A program made the position numbers and the translations under genes. Positions 1 to 11,768 of a DNA stretch of 64,000 bases are shown piece by piece. The stretch lies in contig OY720100.1 of assembly GCA_963082875.1 (NCBI GenBank), positions 6,138,001 through 6,202,000 on the forward strand. Reading direction: 5' to 3'. Source of the stretch: Corella eumyota (Eukaryota; Chordata; Ascidiacea; Phlebobranchia; Corellidae). The notes beneath the pieces were generated by a model that saw only the letters and a list, made by a program, of their open reading frames with translations, was not told the origin of the DNA and ran no database searches. How positions within the stretch are numbered: position 1 is the stretch's first letter; every line of letters begins with the position of its first letter.

Positions 1-14
1 AAAGTTTTTTTTAC

Positions 15-1247
15 CATAAGTAGGTAAGGTAGTGCTACAAGTATAATTACTATAGCGATAAAAGGTATATTCTCCCAATAAAAGTTCTGCAGTACTGGCA
101 AATACATGAACACCATAGAAACGTAAGCAAATGTTACTTGATTCTTGAACCAGACTAATAAAAATAAATCTTAATAAAAAAACACACAACTTCTGTTTAA
201 AATAAATAGTTGTTATTGCTTTAAACGTACGTGGAAATGTAGCAAGTGTAATTGAAAGAATCCAAACCACTGCAAGTCCGATGTAAAATGCTTGTGCAGT
301 TTGAAATTTGTATTTTAAAGGCCACATAATGGCGTAGATGCGCTGCAGTCCAAGAAATAGTAAATGGTATAACGAAGCTGTTAACCCTAGCGAGTAAAAT
401 ATTCCTCCAGCAATTGCTTGTTTTGATCCCAGCAAATTTTTTTCCATTTTTTTGATGTAGCATGGGGTTGAAACAATGGCCCAAGAAAAGTTGTACATTA
501 CTATTACCAATAGAGTTATGGCTGCAATATTTAAATTCTTGTTTATTAAAAGTTTAAAAAAGTTAAACTATAGATGGCGTCATGGTAAAAATAAAACTGA
601 CTTTAATTCAGGTGGTACTTAAACTCATACTCAGGGTTCTATGTAGAAGCAACATTAAACAAAGTGCGAATCTTTTAATCGTGTAGTCAAAACAATACTG
701 GGTTGAACAATAAAAGTTATTTAAAAAAAAATAAAACTGTATAAATTAATTTATAAAACTTGCCTGTAAAAATATCAGCAAAAGCCAACGATGCTTTAAT
801 TTTATTCTGTCTTGTTTTTCTGACATCTTTAACAAAACTCCAAATAACCAAAGAATTCCCGATCAATATAAGCAGACCCAAAATAATACAGGCTAAGGCA
901 ATTAAGGCAGCATTTCCAACATTACATTCACTACATTCAATCAAACTCATTGCATTTGCGCACAACTCAGCCGCTAAGGCTGTGCAAAAAGCTGGTAACC
1001 CGCATAACACAGTAGAATAATAGCTGGTAAAGTTGTTTGTACTGTTAATTGTAGAATCTTTAAAGTTGAATGAAAAAAATAAACGTTTGGATGGGTTGCC
1101 AGGTAGAGATATAGATGTATTAGAAGATGAAGGATTGTCATACGTTGTTACCGGAATCGAAGTGTTTAAATAGTCAGCCAAAAAGCATATTGTTTCAAAT
1201 GTTTTAGAGAACCCAAATTTGCTTGTTGTATTTGTATAACGATTCAT
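15..1247 (-). CDS. Rhodopsin-class GPCR, paralogue A (partial, runs off left edge)
   Basis: Seven-helix receptor, N-terminal part only. Exons 764-1247, 231-521 and 15-154 join in phase to give 305 residues through TM5; later exons lie outside the window. Seen: a start Met followed by about 80 residues with several N-glycosylation sequons, a five-cysteine cluster (CGLPAFC ... LC ... ECSEC), TM1 with GNSLVIWS, TM2 with SLAFADIFTG, and TM3 ending in GLQRIYAIMWPLKYK. The usual D/E-R-Y is therefore Q-R-I. The first intron starts with GCAAGT rather than GT, while paralogues B and C have GT at the same place. The ligand cannot be told from sequence. Lineage-specific tandem copy of B and C (same intron positions). 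Start chosen as the first Met of the open frame; no clear signal peptide. Confidence 0.85.
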
Positions 1248-2989
1248 TTTAATTCACTAAAAAACTTAATAAAAACTGCTTTAGAGACGAGTACTAAAAA
1301 CAAAAGTTCTGCTATTAATACCAAAGTTATTTTATCCTTACAAAATGTCTTTCGCCTCTCCTATTTTCATTCAAGTTATTCGCATCTGCGTAAATATAAT
1401 CTTTACTAGTAGTATTACGTTTTATTAGTAGTATTACACACAAAACAAAAATTTTCCGGTCTTTTAGATCAAATACTTATATAGGCCTATGTATATCTCA
1501 GTAAATTATAATAATACTAATACATGAAAGATATGCAAGGGTATATAATGATGTATGCACGTAAACAAAATTTCAATATGAGGTAGATTTCTTGAGTAAA
1601 CCGCACATTGAATTAACATTGCGGCTGATCAAATATATATTGAAATTTTTCACGCGATTACTTAGTCATTAATCGCTTCAAATCGAGAAAAAAGGTAGAG
1701 ATATTAACTGCATATAAGCGAGTTGAAAGATGCGCTACTGTCTGCTGGAGTATTGCATTAATGTTTAAAGCAGTTACTCGCGAATATAATAATAAATATA
1801 CCCTTGCCAACCTTCGGATCTTACATATTATGTTTTTGCTAGTTCCTATATTTTATATAACATGTGATAACGAAGCACCCGATAATATTTCTCTTTCAAA
1901 TAACTATTGTAATAATTTTAATCTTTCACCTTTTTATCTTTTTACCAAACAAAACTGATGTGAATTCATCAAACATCATAAACAACTTCACCAGTCAGTC
2001 AAATGTTGCAAGTACACATGACAATTCACGTTTATTCGTGTTACGGCAATTAAATTATTGTAATGAATTATCTTAAATTTAAAGATTTTGTAAACCTTAT
2101 TTTTGATTTTTAAATACAAAAACTGTGACTGAATATAAGTAATGTAGTGTTGGCACCTCTATCATTTTGGATAAAGTCTGTATCTTATGAGTTAAAAATT
2201 ATTATTTTATTATATGATTTTGTACTGTTTCGAAGCAAATTAAAGTTAAAGCCTTGTCAGCTTTTGGTAATTTGTTTACCGATAGACTTATATTATTTTC
2301 GTTATTATTGGGTATATTAAAGTGTATGGTGTTATGCTAAAAAAATTATTTGTTTATTTTTATATTACAGCAATAACCCAATTCGCAAAAAGTAACATGG
2401 TTTATTATTTTAACCAACGCTTTCATATAGAAAATATATGTTGTTTTGTCCAGGTACCAATGTAGAAAGTTGCCGGGAAAATAGTTTTATGAAATAAGTT
2501 TAAAGCAATGATGAATCACAAGATATGTATACATTGGCGACTCGTGTATGGGGCTAATGGAGCTAAAACCACCAACTTTTTTTAATGGTTTTATGTTTTA
2601 ATTTATATATATTTTTTTTTAATTATTATTTATTTTTTAAATAATATTTTTTTTGCACTGTTTTTCGCTAAAATTATTTAAAATATAAAAAAATAGCGCC
2701 TATTTTGGCCACGAAATACGCAAAAATTTTCGAAAAACGTAGCTTAAACATGACCACCATCTTTCTGGCAAAGAGCTGGCAGAGAATAGCAGAGAATTTT
2801 GCTGTGGCGGATAATTATAAAAAATAATGATTCCAAATATTTTTTGATCGTATAATACAAAAAAGAACGGGGTAAAATAGCCCCTTTAAATTAAACAAAA
2901 TAAAATCAAACCTAATCTATAATAAGTTAACAAGATATTTAACAGTTTAAAATTAAAATAAAATTAAACAAAACATTAAAAAACTGTTA
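1248..2989. other. Intergenic, AT-rich, nothing recognised
   Basis: Upstream side of GPCR A. Only short overlapping frames (about 65-70 codons around 1761-2076) with no homology that I recognise and no splice support. It should contain the promoter of GPCR A, but no element stands out. Confidence 0.5.
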
Positions 2990-5620
2990 AAAACAGGAGT
3001 AAACTTTTGTACTAAACTTAAATACGTGTTATTACTGACGTCACAAATCGGGGGTTTTGACAACTTACCTATCATGTCGCTCCAATTCTTTTTTTATATT
3101 TTGTGGAGGACAACGTACCCAACCACGACATATCTTCAAAAAAGTGAAAAAAATAATAGAAAGTGGTCAAATACAGGTGTAAACTTTGTATTCTCGTAAT
3201 ATACGCTATAGAAGTGACGTCACAAATCGGGGGTTTTGACAACTTACCTATCATGTCGCTCCAATTTATTTTAGATATTTTGTGGAGGACAACGTACTTA
3301 ACCACGACATATCTTCAAAAAAGTGAACAAAATATTAGAAAGTGGTCAAATACAGGTGTAAACTTTGTATTTTCGTAATATACGCTATAGAAGTGACGTC
3401 ACAAATCGGGGGTTTTGACAACTTACCTATCATGTCGCTCCAATTTATTTTTGATATTTTGTGGAGGACAACGTACCCAACAACGACATTCCAAAATATA
3501 TTAACATAAAATGTTTATTCCACAATTTTGGAAAAAATTTGTAATTTTGTAAAGTGTCACCCTAATTTGTAATTTTGTAAAGTGTCACCCTAATTTGTAA
3601 TTTTGTAAAGTGTCACCCTAATTTGTAATTTTGTAAAGTGTCATCCTAATTTGTAATTTTGTAAAGTGTCATCCTAATTTGTAATTTTGTAAAGTGTCAC
3701 CCTAATTTGTAATTTTGTAAAGTGTCACCCTAATTTGTAATTTTGTAAAGTGTCACCCTAATTTGTAATTTTGTAAAGTGTCACCCTAATTTGTAATTTT
3801 GTAAAGTGTCACCCTAATTTGTAATTTTGTAAAGTGTCACCCTAATTTGTAATTTTGTAAAGTGTCACCCTAATTTGTAATTTTGTAAAGTGTCACCCTA
3901 ATTTGTAATTTTGTAAAGTGTCATCCTAATTTGTAATTTTGTAAAGTGTCATCCTAATTTGTAATTTTGTAAAGTGTCACCCTAATTTGTAATTTTGTAA
4001 AGTGTCACCCTAATTTGTAATTTTGTAAAGTGTCACCCTAATTTGTAATTTTGTAAAGTGTCACCCTAATTTGTAATTTTGTAAAGTGTCACCCTAATTT
4101 GTAATTTTGTAAAGTGTCATCCTAATTTGTAATTTTGTAAAGTGTCACCCTAATTTGTAATTTTGTAAAGTGTCACCCTAATTTGTAATTTTGTAAAGTG
4201 TCACCCTAATTTGTAATTTTGTAAAGTGTCACCCTAATTTGTAATTTTGTAAAGTGTCATCCTAATTTGTAATTTTGTAAAGTGTCACCCTAATTTGTAA
4301 TTTTGTAAAGTGTCACCCTAATTTGTAATTTTGTAAAGTGTCACCCTAATTTGTAATTTTGTAAAGTGTCACCCTAATTTGTAATTTTGTAAAGTGTCAT
4401 CCTAATATAATTTTTCCAATTTTTAAAGGGTGTTTGATTAATTTAATTCCATTTAAAATAGTTAAGGTACAGTCACATTTCAAAATACCAAAAAAAAATT
4501 ATTTTAAGAAAAATTAACCACATGCACTAAAGAAGTTAAATAGGCATCGACGACGTATTTTGAAAACCAACATATGTTGTCATTAATGTAATATTGCATT
4601 ATTTTATTATGCATATCATTGGAGTGATAACAAAATATTGTTGCCAAGTCAAGCCAACGTATATTTTGGTTATCAACATTTTTAAAAGCGATATCACAAA
4701 AATTGGTAACTTTAAAAAATTATCGTATAGACCAATTAGATTCGTAATATTCCAAATGTCAGCATTTATCATATCAATTGTTTTAATTTTTAATTGGTTT
4801 ATGGAGTGTTTTTGTAATAAATTTTGTTAATCTACCAATGGTAAAGGCGGTGAATTTGATGACATATTTTCAAATTTTAGCCTTTTCGCTGATTCGTGTA
4901 AAATCCCTTGTTTCTGCGTTTTTGCTTTTTAAATGAAGAAACCACCAACGACGTCATTTTAAATGACGACTTCTTTTTTGCTTTAAAGGTTGTGTTTTTG
5001 CTTATGTTTTATCTTCCTTAATAAGTTTCCTACCCATTTTTAAATTAATGCATTCGCTTGAAAACTGTTTTCGGTTTCAATAATTCCTTTAAGATATTGC
5101 TTTACGAAATGGTCCAAACCAGAGCTACGTTTACAACAAAGATTTGTTTATTTGAGTTCCCTAAAATCTTGTTCTATTATACTTAGCGTAAGGTTGTTGG
5201 TTAAAACCGATTGTAAAGAACAGTCCAGCATACTTTTAACAAGTGTGATTATCAAAATTGGAGCGACATGATAGAAAAGTTGTCAAAACCCCCGATTGGT
5301 GACGTCACTTATATAGCGTATATTACGAAAATACAAAGTTTACACCTGTATTTGACCACTTTCTAATATTTTGTTCACTTTTTTAAAAATATGTAGTAAT
5401 TAAGTGCGTTGTTTTTTACAAAATATTAAAAATAAATTGGAGCGACATGATATGTAAGTTGTCAAAACCCCCGATTTGTGACGTCACTTATATAGCGTAT
5501 ATTACGAAAATACAAAGTTTACACTTGCATTTGACCACTTTATAATATTTTGTTCACTTTTTTGAAGATATGTCGTGGTTGGGTACGTTGTTCTTTACAA
5601 AATGTCAAAAATAAATTGGA
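2990..5620. mobile_element. Foldback-like element 1, arms of about 180-bp tandem units
   Basis: Three direct copies of a unit of about 180 bp (from about 2990, 3160 and 3340) and two inverted copies (from about 5258 and 5437) face each other. Each unit contains TGACGTCA, a run CGGGGGTTTTGACAACTTAC and a segment reading ATCATGTCGCTCCAATT. The space between the arms holds the 28-bp satellite and about 0.8 kb of AT-rich DNA. No coding region for a transposase is visible. The exact ends and target duplication could not be fixed. Confidence 0.65.
3536..4406 (+). repeat. 28-bp minisatellite, 31 copies
   Basis: A unit of exactly 28 bp containing GTAATTTTGTAAAGTGTCA followed by CCC or TCC is repeated 31 times with almost no other variation. 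The C/T variant is not random: TCC units are numbers 4, 5, 14, 15, 21, 26 and 31, giving block lengths of 10 and then 5 units (280 and 140 bp). It lies between the arms of foldback element 1. Confidence 0.95.
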
Positions 5621-6427
5621 TTTTATCGTTTTTGTTTAACTATTAAACAAAAATAAAATAGGTTTTAACTGGGTATTGCATTATTGTTTAAGGAAGTTTT
5701 AAGGCCTTAAATAATATTTTTAAGTTAAAAAAATAGAAATACTAATCGTTCGATCGGGTATATTCTCACATTATATTTATGATGAAAAGGTCGCTCTTAA
5801 GCCTCGGTAAAGCTAAAACAGCAAGTTTAAATCAGTTTTTGCATTTTTTTTAAAGAATTGTATGTTAATTAATGCTTTTAATTTCGATTAAGGCAAGTTT
5901 TTAAAGATAATAATAATGGATTTACTGCCTGACAAGAAGACTCATGAGCAGCTTGCCTGTTTGCCTGCCTGTCAAAAGAGCATAAATAAAGTTTGCCAAT
6001 GAAAAAACATGCAATGTACATAGTTTACTAGTGACTGTAAATATTCAGTCATAGATTAGGATGACAGATAACTGTTGAAACTCACAATGAAAAAGTTGAA
6101 AGAAAAAGGGCACATTCTAAGTAACTTTATAAAACCGCTGACATTTTGTGATGTGCATATTTTGATATGCAAGAAGTTAATTAAACAGCAAACTTTTGTA
6201 TTCGAGAAATATTTTGGTTATTTGCAGCTAATAACTTAGTTCGACATCATTTTACAGTAACATTTGGTAAGTACAACAGTCATTAAATGCACTTCTTTGT
6301 CTGTCTGTTTAATATTAAAACTGTGTTGGTGGAATACACTAACAAAAGTAAGGTTGATTTTATTGCAGCTCAACCAGATAAATCGACTAATATTAATACA
6401 ATTTGCAATTTCTTTTAGATTTATCGT
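5621..6427. other. Intergenic AT-rich spacer
   Basis: No gene seen. A short CTGCCTG-rich patch near 5930-5980 is the only local feature. Confidence 0.5.
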
Positions 6428-7942
6428 CGGTCCAAAATTTTTTTTTCAAAACAGCGGGGATTTTGCATTTTAATTACCGCAAGAAATTTTATTTTCGCGT
6501 AGATATATACAGTTTTTTAGACAATATTTGAAACAAAATAAGCAGTAAATTAATATTTTTTTTTAATAATAATATGCAAGAACATGTTATCTTTCTTTTG
6601 GTGTGTCAATTTTTTAATTTTACAAACTAAAACCTATAAAAAACTAATTTTGAAAGCGCGCGCTTTTAGGTGACGGAGGACAATGCATAATGATATCTCG
6701 TATTTTGCCAAATAGTGCCGCTTTTCCAAACAATATTTGAAGAAAATAGGGCGTTAATTTTTTATTTTTTACACTGAGTATTATGCATAAATATGTTATC
6801 TTTCTTTTTCTGTGTCAATTTTTTAATTTTACAAACTAAAACCTATAAAAAAATAATTTTGAAAGCGTGCGCTTTTAGGTGCATTATGATGTCACGTATT
6901 TTGCGAAATGGGAGCCGTCTTTCTAAACGATATTTGAAGAAAATAGATCATTAATTATTCATTTTTTACACGGGGGAATGTGTATAAATATGTTATTAGT
7001 TATTGACCGTGTTAATGTCTATAAATTTATATACTAAAACACAAAGAATAAAACGTTTAAAGAGTTGCCAGAAGGTTCGTCTTGCAAAAAAAACGGCGGG
7101 GAGTCGGCGATGAAATTCCCATATATAAAGTCAGCGTAAGACCATATTTTACCGATATTCAAACATATGTCATTAAGGTAACGACTAATAAAAACTTTTA
7201 TATAAGATGGTCTTACGCTGACTTTATACACGGGAATTTTATCGCCGACTCCCCGCCGTTTTTTTTTTTTTTTGCAGGACAAATCTTCCGGCAACTCTTT
7301 AAACATTTTAATCTTTGTGTTTTAGTATATAAATTTATATACATTAACACGGGCAATAACTAATAACATATTTATGCACATTCCCCGTGTAAAAAATGAT
7401 TAATTAATGATCTATTTTCTTCAAATATCGTTTAGAAAGACGGCCCGGCCCCCATTTCGCAAAATACGTGCTATTATAATGCGTCGTCTTGTGTCACCTA
7501 AAAGCGCGCGCTTTCAAAATTATTTTTTTATAGGTTTTAGTTTGTAAAATTAAAAAATTGACACAGGAAAAGAAAGATAACATGTTTATGCATAATTCTC
7601 AGTGTAAAAAATGAAAAATTAACGCTTTTCTTCAAATATTGTTTGGAAAAGCGGCACTATTTGGCAAAATACGTAATATCGTAACGCATTGTATTGTGTC
7701 ACCTAAAAGCGCGCGCTTTCAAAATTAGTGTTTTATAGGTTTTAGTTTGTAAAATTAAAATATTGGCAAGGGAAAAGAAAGATAACATGTTCTTGCACAT
7801 TATTCTTTAAAAAAACTATTAATTTACTGCTTATTTTATTTTAAACACTGTCTAAAAAACTGTATATAACTACGCGAAAATAAAATTTCTCGCGGTAATT
7901 AAAATGCAAAATCCCCGCTGTTTTGAAAAAAAATTTTGGCCG
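6428..7942. mobile_element. Foldback-like element 2, near-complete 1.5-kb inverted repeat
   Basis: The left end (CCAAAATTTTTTTTTC, then CAGCGGGGATTTTGCA) is matched in reverse at the right end, and the two arms pair over about 0.75 kb each with a centre near 7185. Each arm itself contains direct units of about 200-210 bp (TGTTATCTTTCTTT at 6585 and 6794; CTTTTAGGTG repeated). The central 237 bp (7062-7298) is a smaller inverted repeat with TTGCCAGAAGGTTCG at its edge. No transposase frame; non-autonomous. No clear target duplication found. Confidence 0.85.
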
Positions 7943-8689
7943 AAGTGTCTGGCATTCGTTATGTACATTAAACAAAAAACAATAAGAGTAGGACAACATC
8001 ATATACATAGGGTGATGTTGTAATTGTACAGAAAAGAGAATGAAAAGAGGAAGAATGACTAGGAAAAAAGGGAAGGAGAGGGTGTGGTGAAGATTTAAGT
8101 ATGTGGAGAAGGTGGGAGAGATTTGTGATATATGATATTATTTATGGTTTTATTAATACTATTTGAAAAAACTCTAAATAATTTTTTAATTTTAACTATA
8201 AGACTTACTTTCTAGGTAATTATTTAGCATACAGCTAAGTCTGATATACTTTTAAAATATATTTATTCAAAAGAAAAGAAAAAAGTTAAATAGATTATTA
8301 ACAAAAACTTAATCTGTTGTGTCTTGATTTCAATATTTAATGATATATCATGTTATTTTATAGAAGAGCTGAAAAAGATGAATAAGAAGATCAATAAATT
8401 GTTTTTATTATTATTTTTTTGAATGGATTGTCAGTTGTTACATAACTTGCACTATTATTTTTCCCACGTTTTTAGTTTTAAACTTAATAAACGCTTCTAA
8501 TAAAAGAAATCTGTTATGCTACTTTGCTTTTTATTGTGTCAATTCACGCTCTTTTAAAATCGGAATTTAAAAATATACAAAATACGTTTTATATTATAAA
8601 GAAAATAGACAATAATGAATTAAGATTAAAATCTTGCAAACTCAATATTTATTAGTAATTTTTTTAATTGTCAACACTGAGTAAGGGAA

Positions 8690-8955
8690 AATTTTTAACT
8701 TAACACCTGTTCAATTTTTAACTTAACACCTGTTCACACGACAGGTAACGTTGCGTTACGTAACTTTACGAGTTTTAGGAATTTATTTTTTAAATTTTGA
8801 TAAAAAATATCTAATAAAAGTATACCGCTTACGAAATCTTGCGTAAAATTTGCTCTCAACACAAAACTTACGTAACTTTCGTACTCAACACAAAACTTAC
8901 GTAACTTTCGTACTGTGTGAACGACGTTACGTTGCGTACGCCGTGTAAAAGGGCC
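8690..8955. repeat. TACGTAA-rich short repeat patch, possible MITE
   Basis: A short stretch with many CpG in otherwise CpG-poor DNA. TTACGTAACTTT(A/C)CG occurs three times, and a 29-bp unit is tandemly doubled at about 8855-8912. GTTCACACGAC near the left side and GTGTGAACGAC near the right side are partly inverted. Likely a small non-autonomous element, but ends are unclear. Confidence 0.4.
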
Positions 8956-9182
8956 TATATTTTAAATAATTAACTATTAAATGTAAAAATAGCGTGTTTA
9001 CAGCGAATAATTTCCAATATTTCTGATGGATCCAGACCCCCCCTAGCGGTGTTGTGATTTTCTAAAATTAGCTTCCCATTTATTTAACCCACGAGCCGCC
9101 ACTGTATGTATAATTAAGTAAAGTATAGCCTTACCATTAAACTAATTTCTTTATTTGCAAGCGAAAATACATGCATTTGTAT

Positions 9183-9276
9183 ATAAGAAAGAAAGTATAC
9201 ATCAAATTTAAGTTTGTGCTAAACAACTAATAAGAAAGAAAGTATACATCAAATTTAAGTTTGTGCTAAACAACTA
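9183..9276. repeat. 47-bp tandem duplication
   Basis: Two adjacent identical copies of a 47-bp segment beginning ATAAGAAAGAAAGTATAC; a recent local duplication downstream of GPCR B. Confidence 0.9.
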
Positions 9277-9327
9277 ATAAGCATATTTACATGAAACTTT
9301 TAAAAAGGTTTCAGATTTAACCAATAT

Positions 9328-11049
9328 CTAGCTAACTGTTTTTATTCGAAGAAGTTTTGGGGTCGAATTTTTTGGTATCTTGGGTGTAACGCCACTCGTC
9401 GATCTGGTTGATGTAAAAATTTCTTTAACGTGTTTTTTAAATGTTTCGTCTCGAACGCTGTAGATCAAAACGTTCACAAAACTAAAAACGAAATATTTGT
9501 TAAAATATCTAAACCGTTTTTAAGATGATGTTTTAATCTAAAGGTTTACCTGTTGAATACGGCAAGAAAACCACAACTTGTATATGGGATTGCAATTTCA
9601 TTACATCGAAAATAACTAAGATTATTTAGTATATTCACAATTGTGAATGGAGCTAAAAATATAATTTATCATTTATTTAAAGCGTGTTTACGTTTTTAAA
9701 TAATTTAGAAGATTTTTCTTTCTTTTTACCTAAAGTTATGGTAAATCCAATCTGCATCAAGGCAACAGTTTTAAAGGCGGCTATCTCCAATTTAATACCT
9801 TTTTTTGCTAGGTTGCTACCCTGCTTTATTTGCTTTGCTTTTTTAAATCGATACCGAAGTAATATGACTGTTGCAATCGATATGACCGTCTAAAATAAAT
9901 TATTTTTAATTATCTTTCAAGAAGGGCAATTTTAGAACTTGGCCTTTAAGTAGTTTACTGCCCTCAGTAACGCATATTTAATTTTTTTATTGACTGGATT
10001 ATAGGTTTGGCAGTAGTTAATATTATTATGATGATAAAGTAATTTATTTACTATCGTTAGCTGGTAACCAGCTAAAGGTGAGTTGTATAACGTTTACTAA
10101 AATTTATATATGATTTAAATTTTTTTACCATAAGTAGAAATGGCACTCCAGTAAAAATTATTGTCAGGGCAACAGCAATTCCTCTAAAATTGAACACTAA
10201 TGGCAAATAGAAAAACGCCATAAAGTTGTAAGCAAATGTTACTTGATCCGTAAACCAGACTAAAATAATGATAACAATTAAATTTAAATAAAAACATCAC
10301 TGTACTCATATTTAAAATATGTAGTTTATTTTTTTTTAAACGTACGTGGTGTTATAACAGTTGTAATTGAAAGAATCCAAACTATAGCAAGGCCGATGTA
10401 AAATGCTTATGCAGTTTGATATTTGTATTTTAAAGGCCACATAATGGCGTAGATGCGCTGCAGTCCAAGAAATAGTAAATGGTATAACGAAGCTGTTAAC
10501 CCAAGTATGTAAAATATTCCTCCGGCAATTGCTTGCTTTGATCCCCATGACAATATTCTCATTTTTATGATGTAGCATGGGGTTGAAACAATGGTCCAAG
10601 AAAAGTTGTACATTACTATTACCAATAGAGTTATAGCTGCAATATTTAAAAACTTTTAAAAGTTCGAAAAAGTTTAAATATAGATAGCGTTATGGCAAAA
10701 ATACACTTAAAGATAAACATTTTAAGATTAATAAAAACGTTTTTGCTGTATAAATTAATTTAAAAAGCTGACCTGTAAAAATGTCAGCAAAAGCTAGCGA
10801 CGCCCTAATTTTATCTTGTTTTGATTTCATCACATTTTTAATAACACTCCAAATCACCAATGAATTCCCTATCAAGATAAGCAGCCCCAAAATAATACAA
10901 ACTGTAGCAAACAAGGCAGCATACCCAACACTGCATTCACTACATTCAGTTAAAGTCGTTGTATTAGAGCACACTTCAATAGCAGCGTAGTTGCAAAAAG
11001 CTGGAAATCCGCAAATTTGTGCAATACAATTCATTGTAACAAATGACAA
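9328..11049 (-). pseudogene. Rhodopsin-class GPCR, paralogue B, complete exon set with one in-frame stop
   Basis: Six exons (10773-11049, 10346-10636, 10129-10259, 9730-9889, 9550-9652, 9328-9481) have intact GT-AG sites and phases and would total 372 codons. One TAA at 10407-10409 interrupts codon 169, in the loop after TM3 (KYKYQTA then stop). Paralogue A reads CAA (Gln) at the same place, so a single C-to-T change explains it. Everything downstream remains open: TM4-TM7, ending with FNSFVNVLIYS in TM7 and a short Lys/Arg/Ser/Thr-rich tail. The five-cysteine cluster before TM1 and GLQRIYAIMWP after TM3 are conserved. The extracellular N-terminus is only about 15 residues before the Cys cluster; an extra upstream exon is possible. 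It may be a recent pseudogene, a null allele or a sequence error; I cannot separate these. Confidence 0.75.
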
Positions 11050-11768
11050 TAGTATAATTATTCAAATAGACAAGTCTAGATATTTTTTCTTGTCGTAATT
11101 TTATATAAATTTATTTTAAAAGACAAAAATGTTTAATAAAAACTGTCTTTTTAGTGACTAGATGTCGATCTATATTTTTGTAGTTTCACTAGCAATACTA
11201 GACACGAACCAAAATGTCATGTTATTTTTATATCATATTTTAAGGTGTGTGACGTTTAAACGGGAACTAGAATATACGCTAGATTGCTTTAGTTAAACGC
11301 ATATTAATATAACATTACAGCAAAAATCTTTTCTAAAATATTTATCTCCGTATTTGACCTTTATTAAAAAATATTACTAATATAGTGTATCAAGAAATTG
11401 GACGAAAACTTTAAAAAGTTCTCGTAAAAATTGTTTATGTAAAGAAAACTATATGCTCCGCTGGAGTTTATATCGTGGGTGGTAGCAGGTGTGAGTTAAT
11501 ATTGTTTCGAAGAATTCGAATGCGTAATATAAACCACTTAAGCCTACAATATCCATATTTGACAATTTAATTAATTCTTGCTATCATTTTAGAACCTAAC
11601 GTAGTGTCTAACGTTGATAATATAATATTCCACAAATTTTATTTTATTGTAGTGATTGTACAAAAATATACAAAACAAAAAAAAATTTTTTTTTTTAAAT
11701 ATAACCTTAATAAATGTATTAAAACATTAAAATAAAAAAAATATTAAAAAACATTTCAAATTTGTTTT
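11050..11768. other. Spacer between GPCR C and GPCR B
   Basis: About 0.7 kb of AT-rich sequence between the end of C and the start of B (both minus strand). It should include the promoter of B and the 3' end of C. No element recognised. Confidence 0.5.

Larger units (their letters stand above)
7943..9327. other. Intergenic, purine-rich tract and CpG-rich repeat patch
   Basis: Holds an almost pure-purine tract on the plus strand at about 8030-8120, a TACGTAA-rich patch at 8690-8955, and at 9183-9276 a 47-bp tandem duplication just past the end of GPCR B, likely in its 3' UTR or flank. No coding region supported. Confidence 0.55.

Noticed and set aside
1761-2076. Two overlapping short frames with some hydrophobic residues
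   Set aside because: Low complexity, no splice or homology support, AT-rich chance frames.
3536-4406. CRISPR array
   Set aside because: Units are directly adjacent without variable spacers, in an animal genome; it is a minisatellite.
7034-7363. 90-93 codon frames on both strands
   Set aside because: They mirror each other because they lie in the centre of an inverted repeat; not genes.
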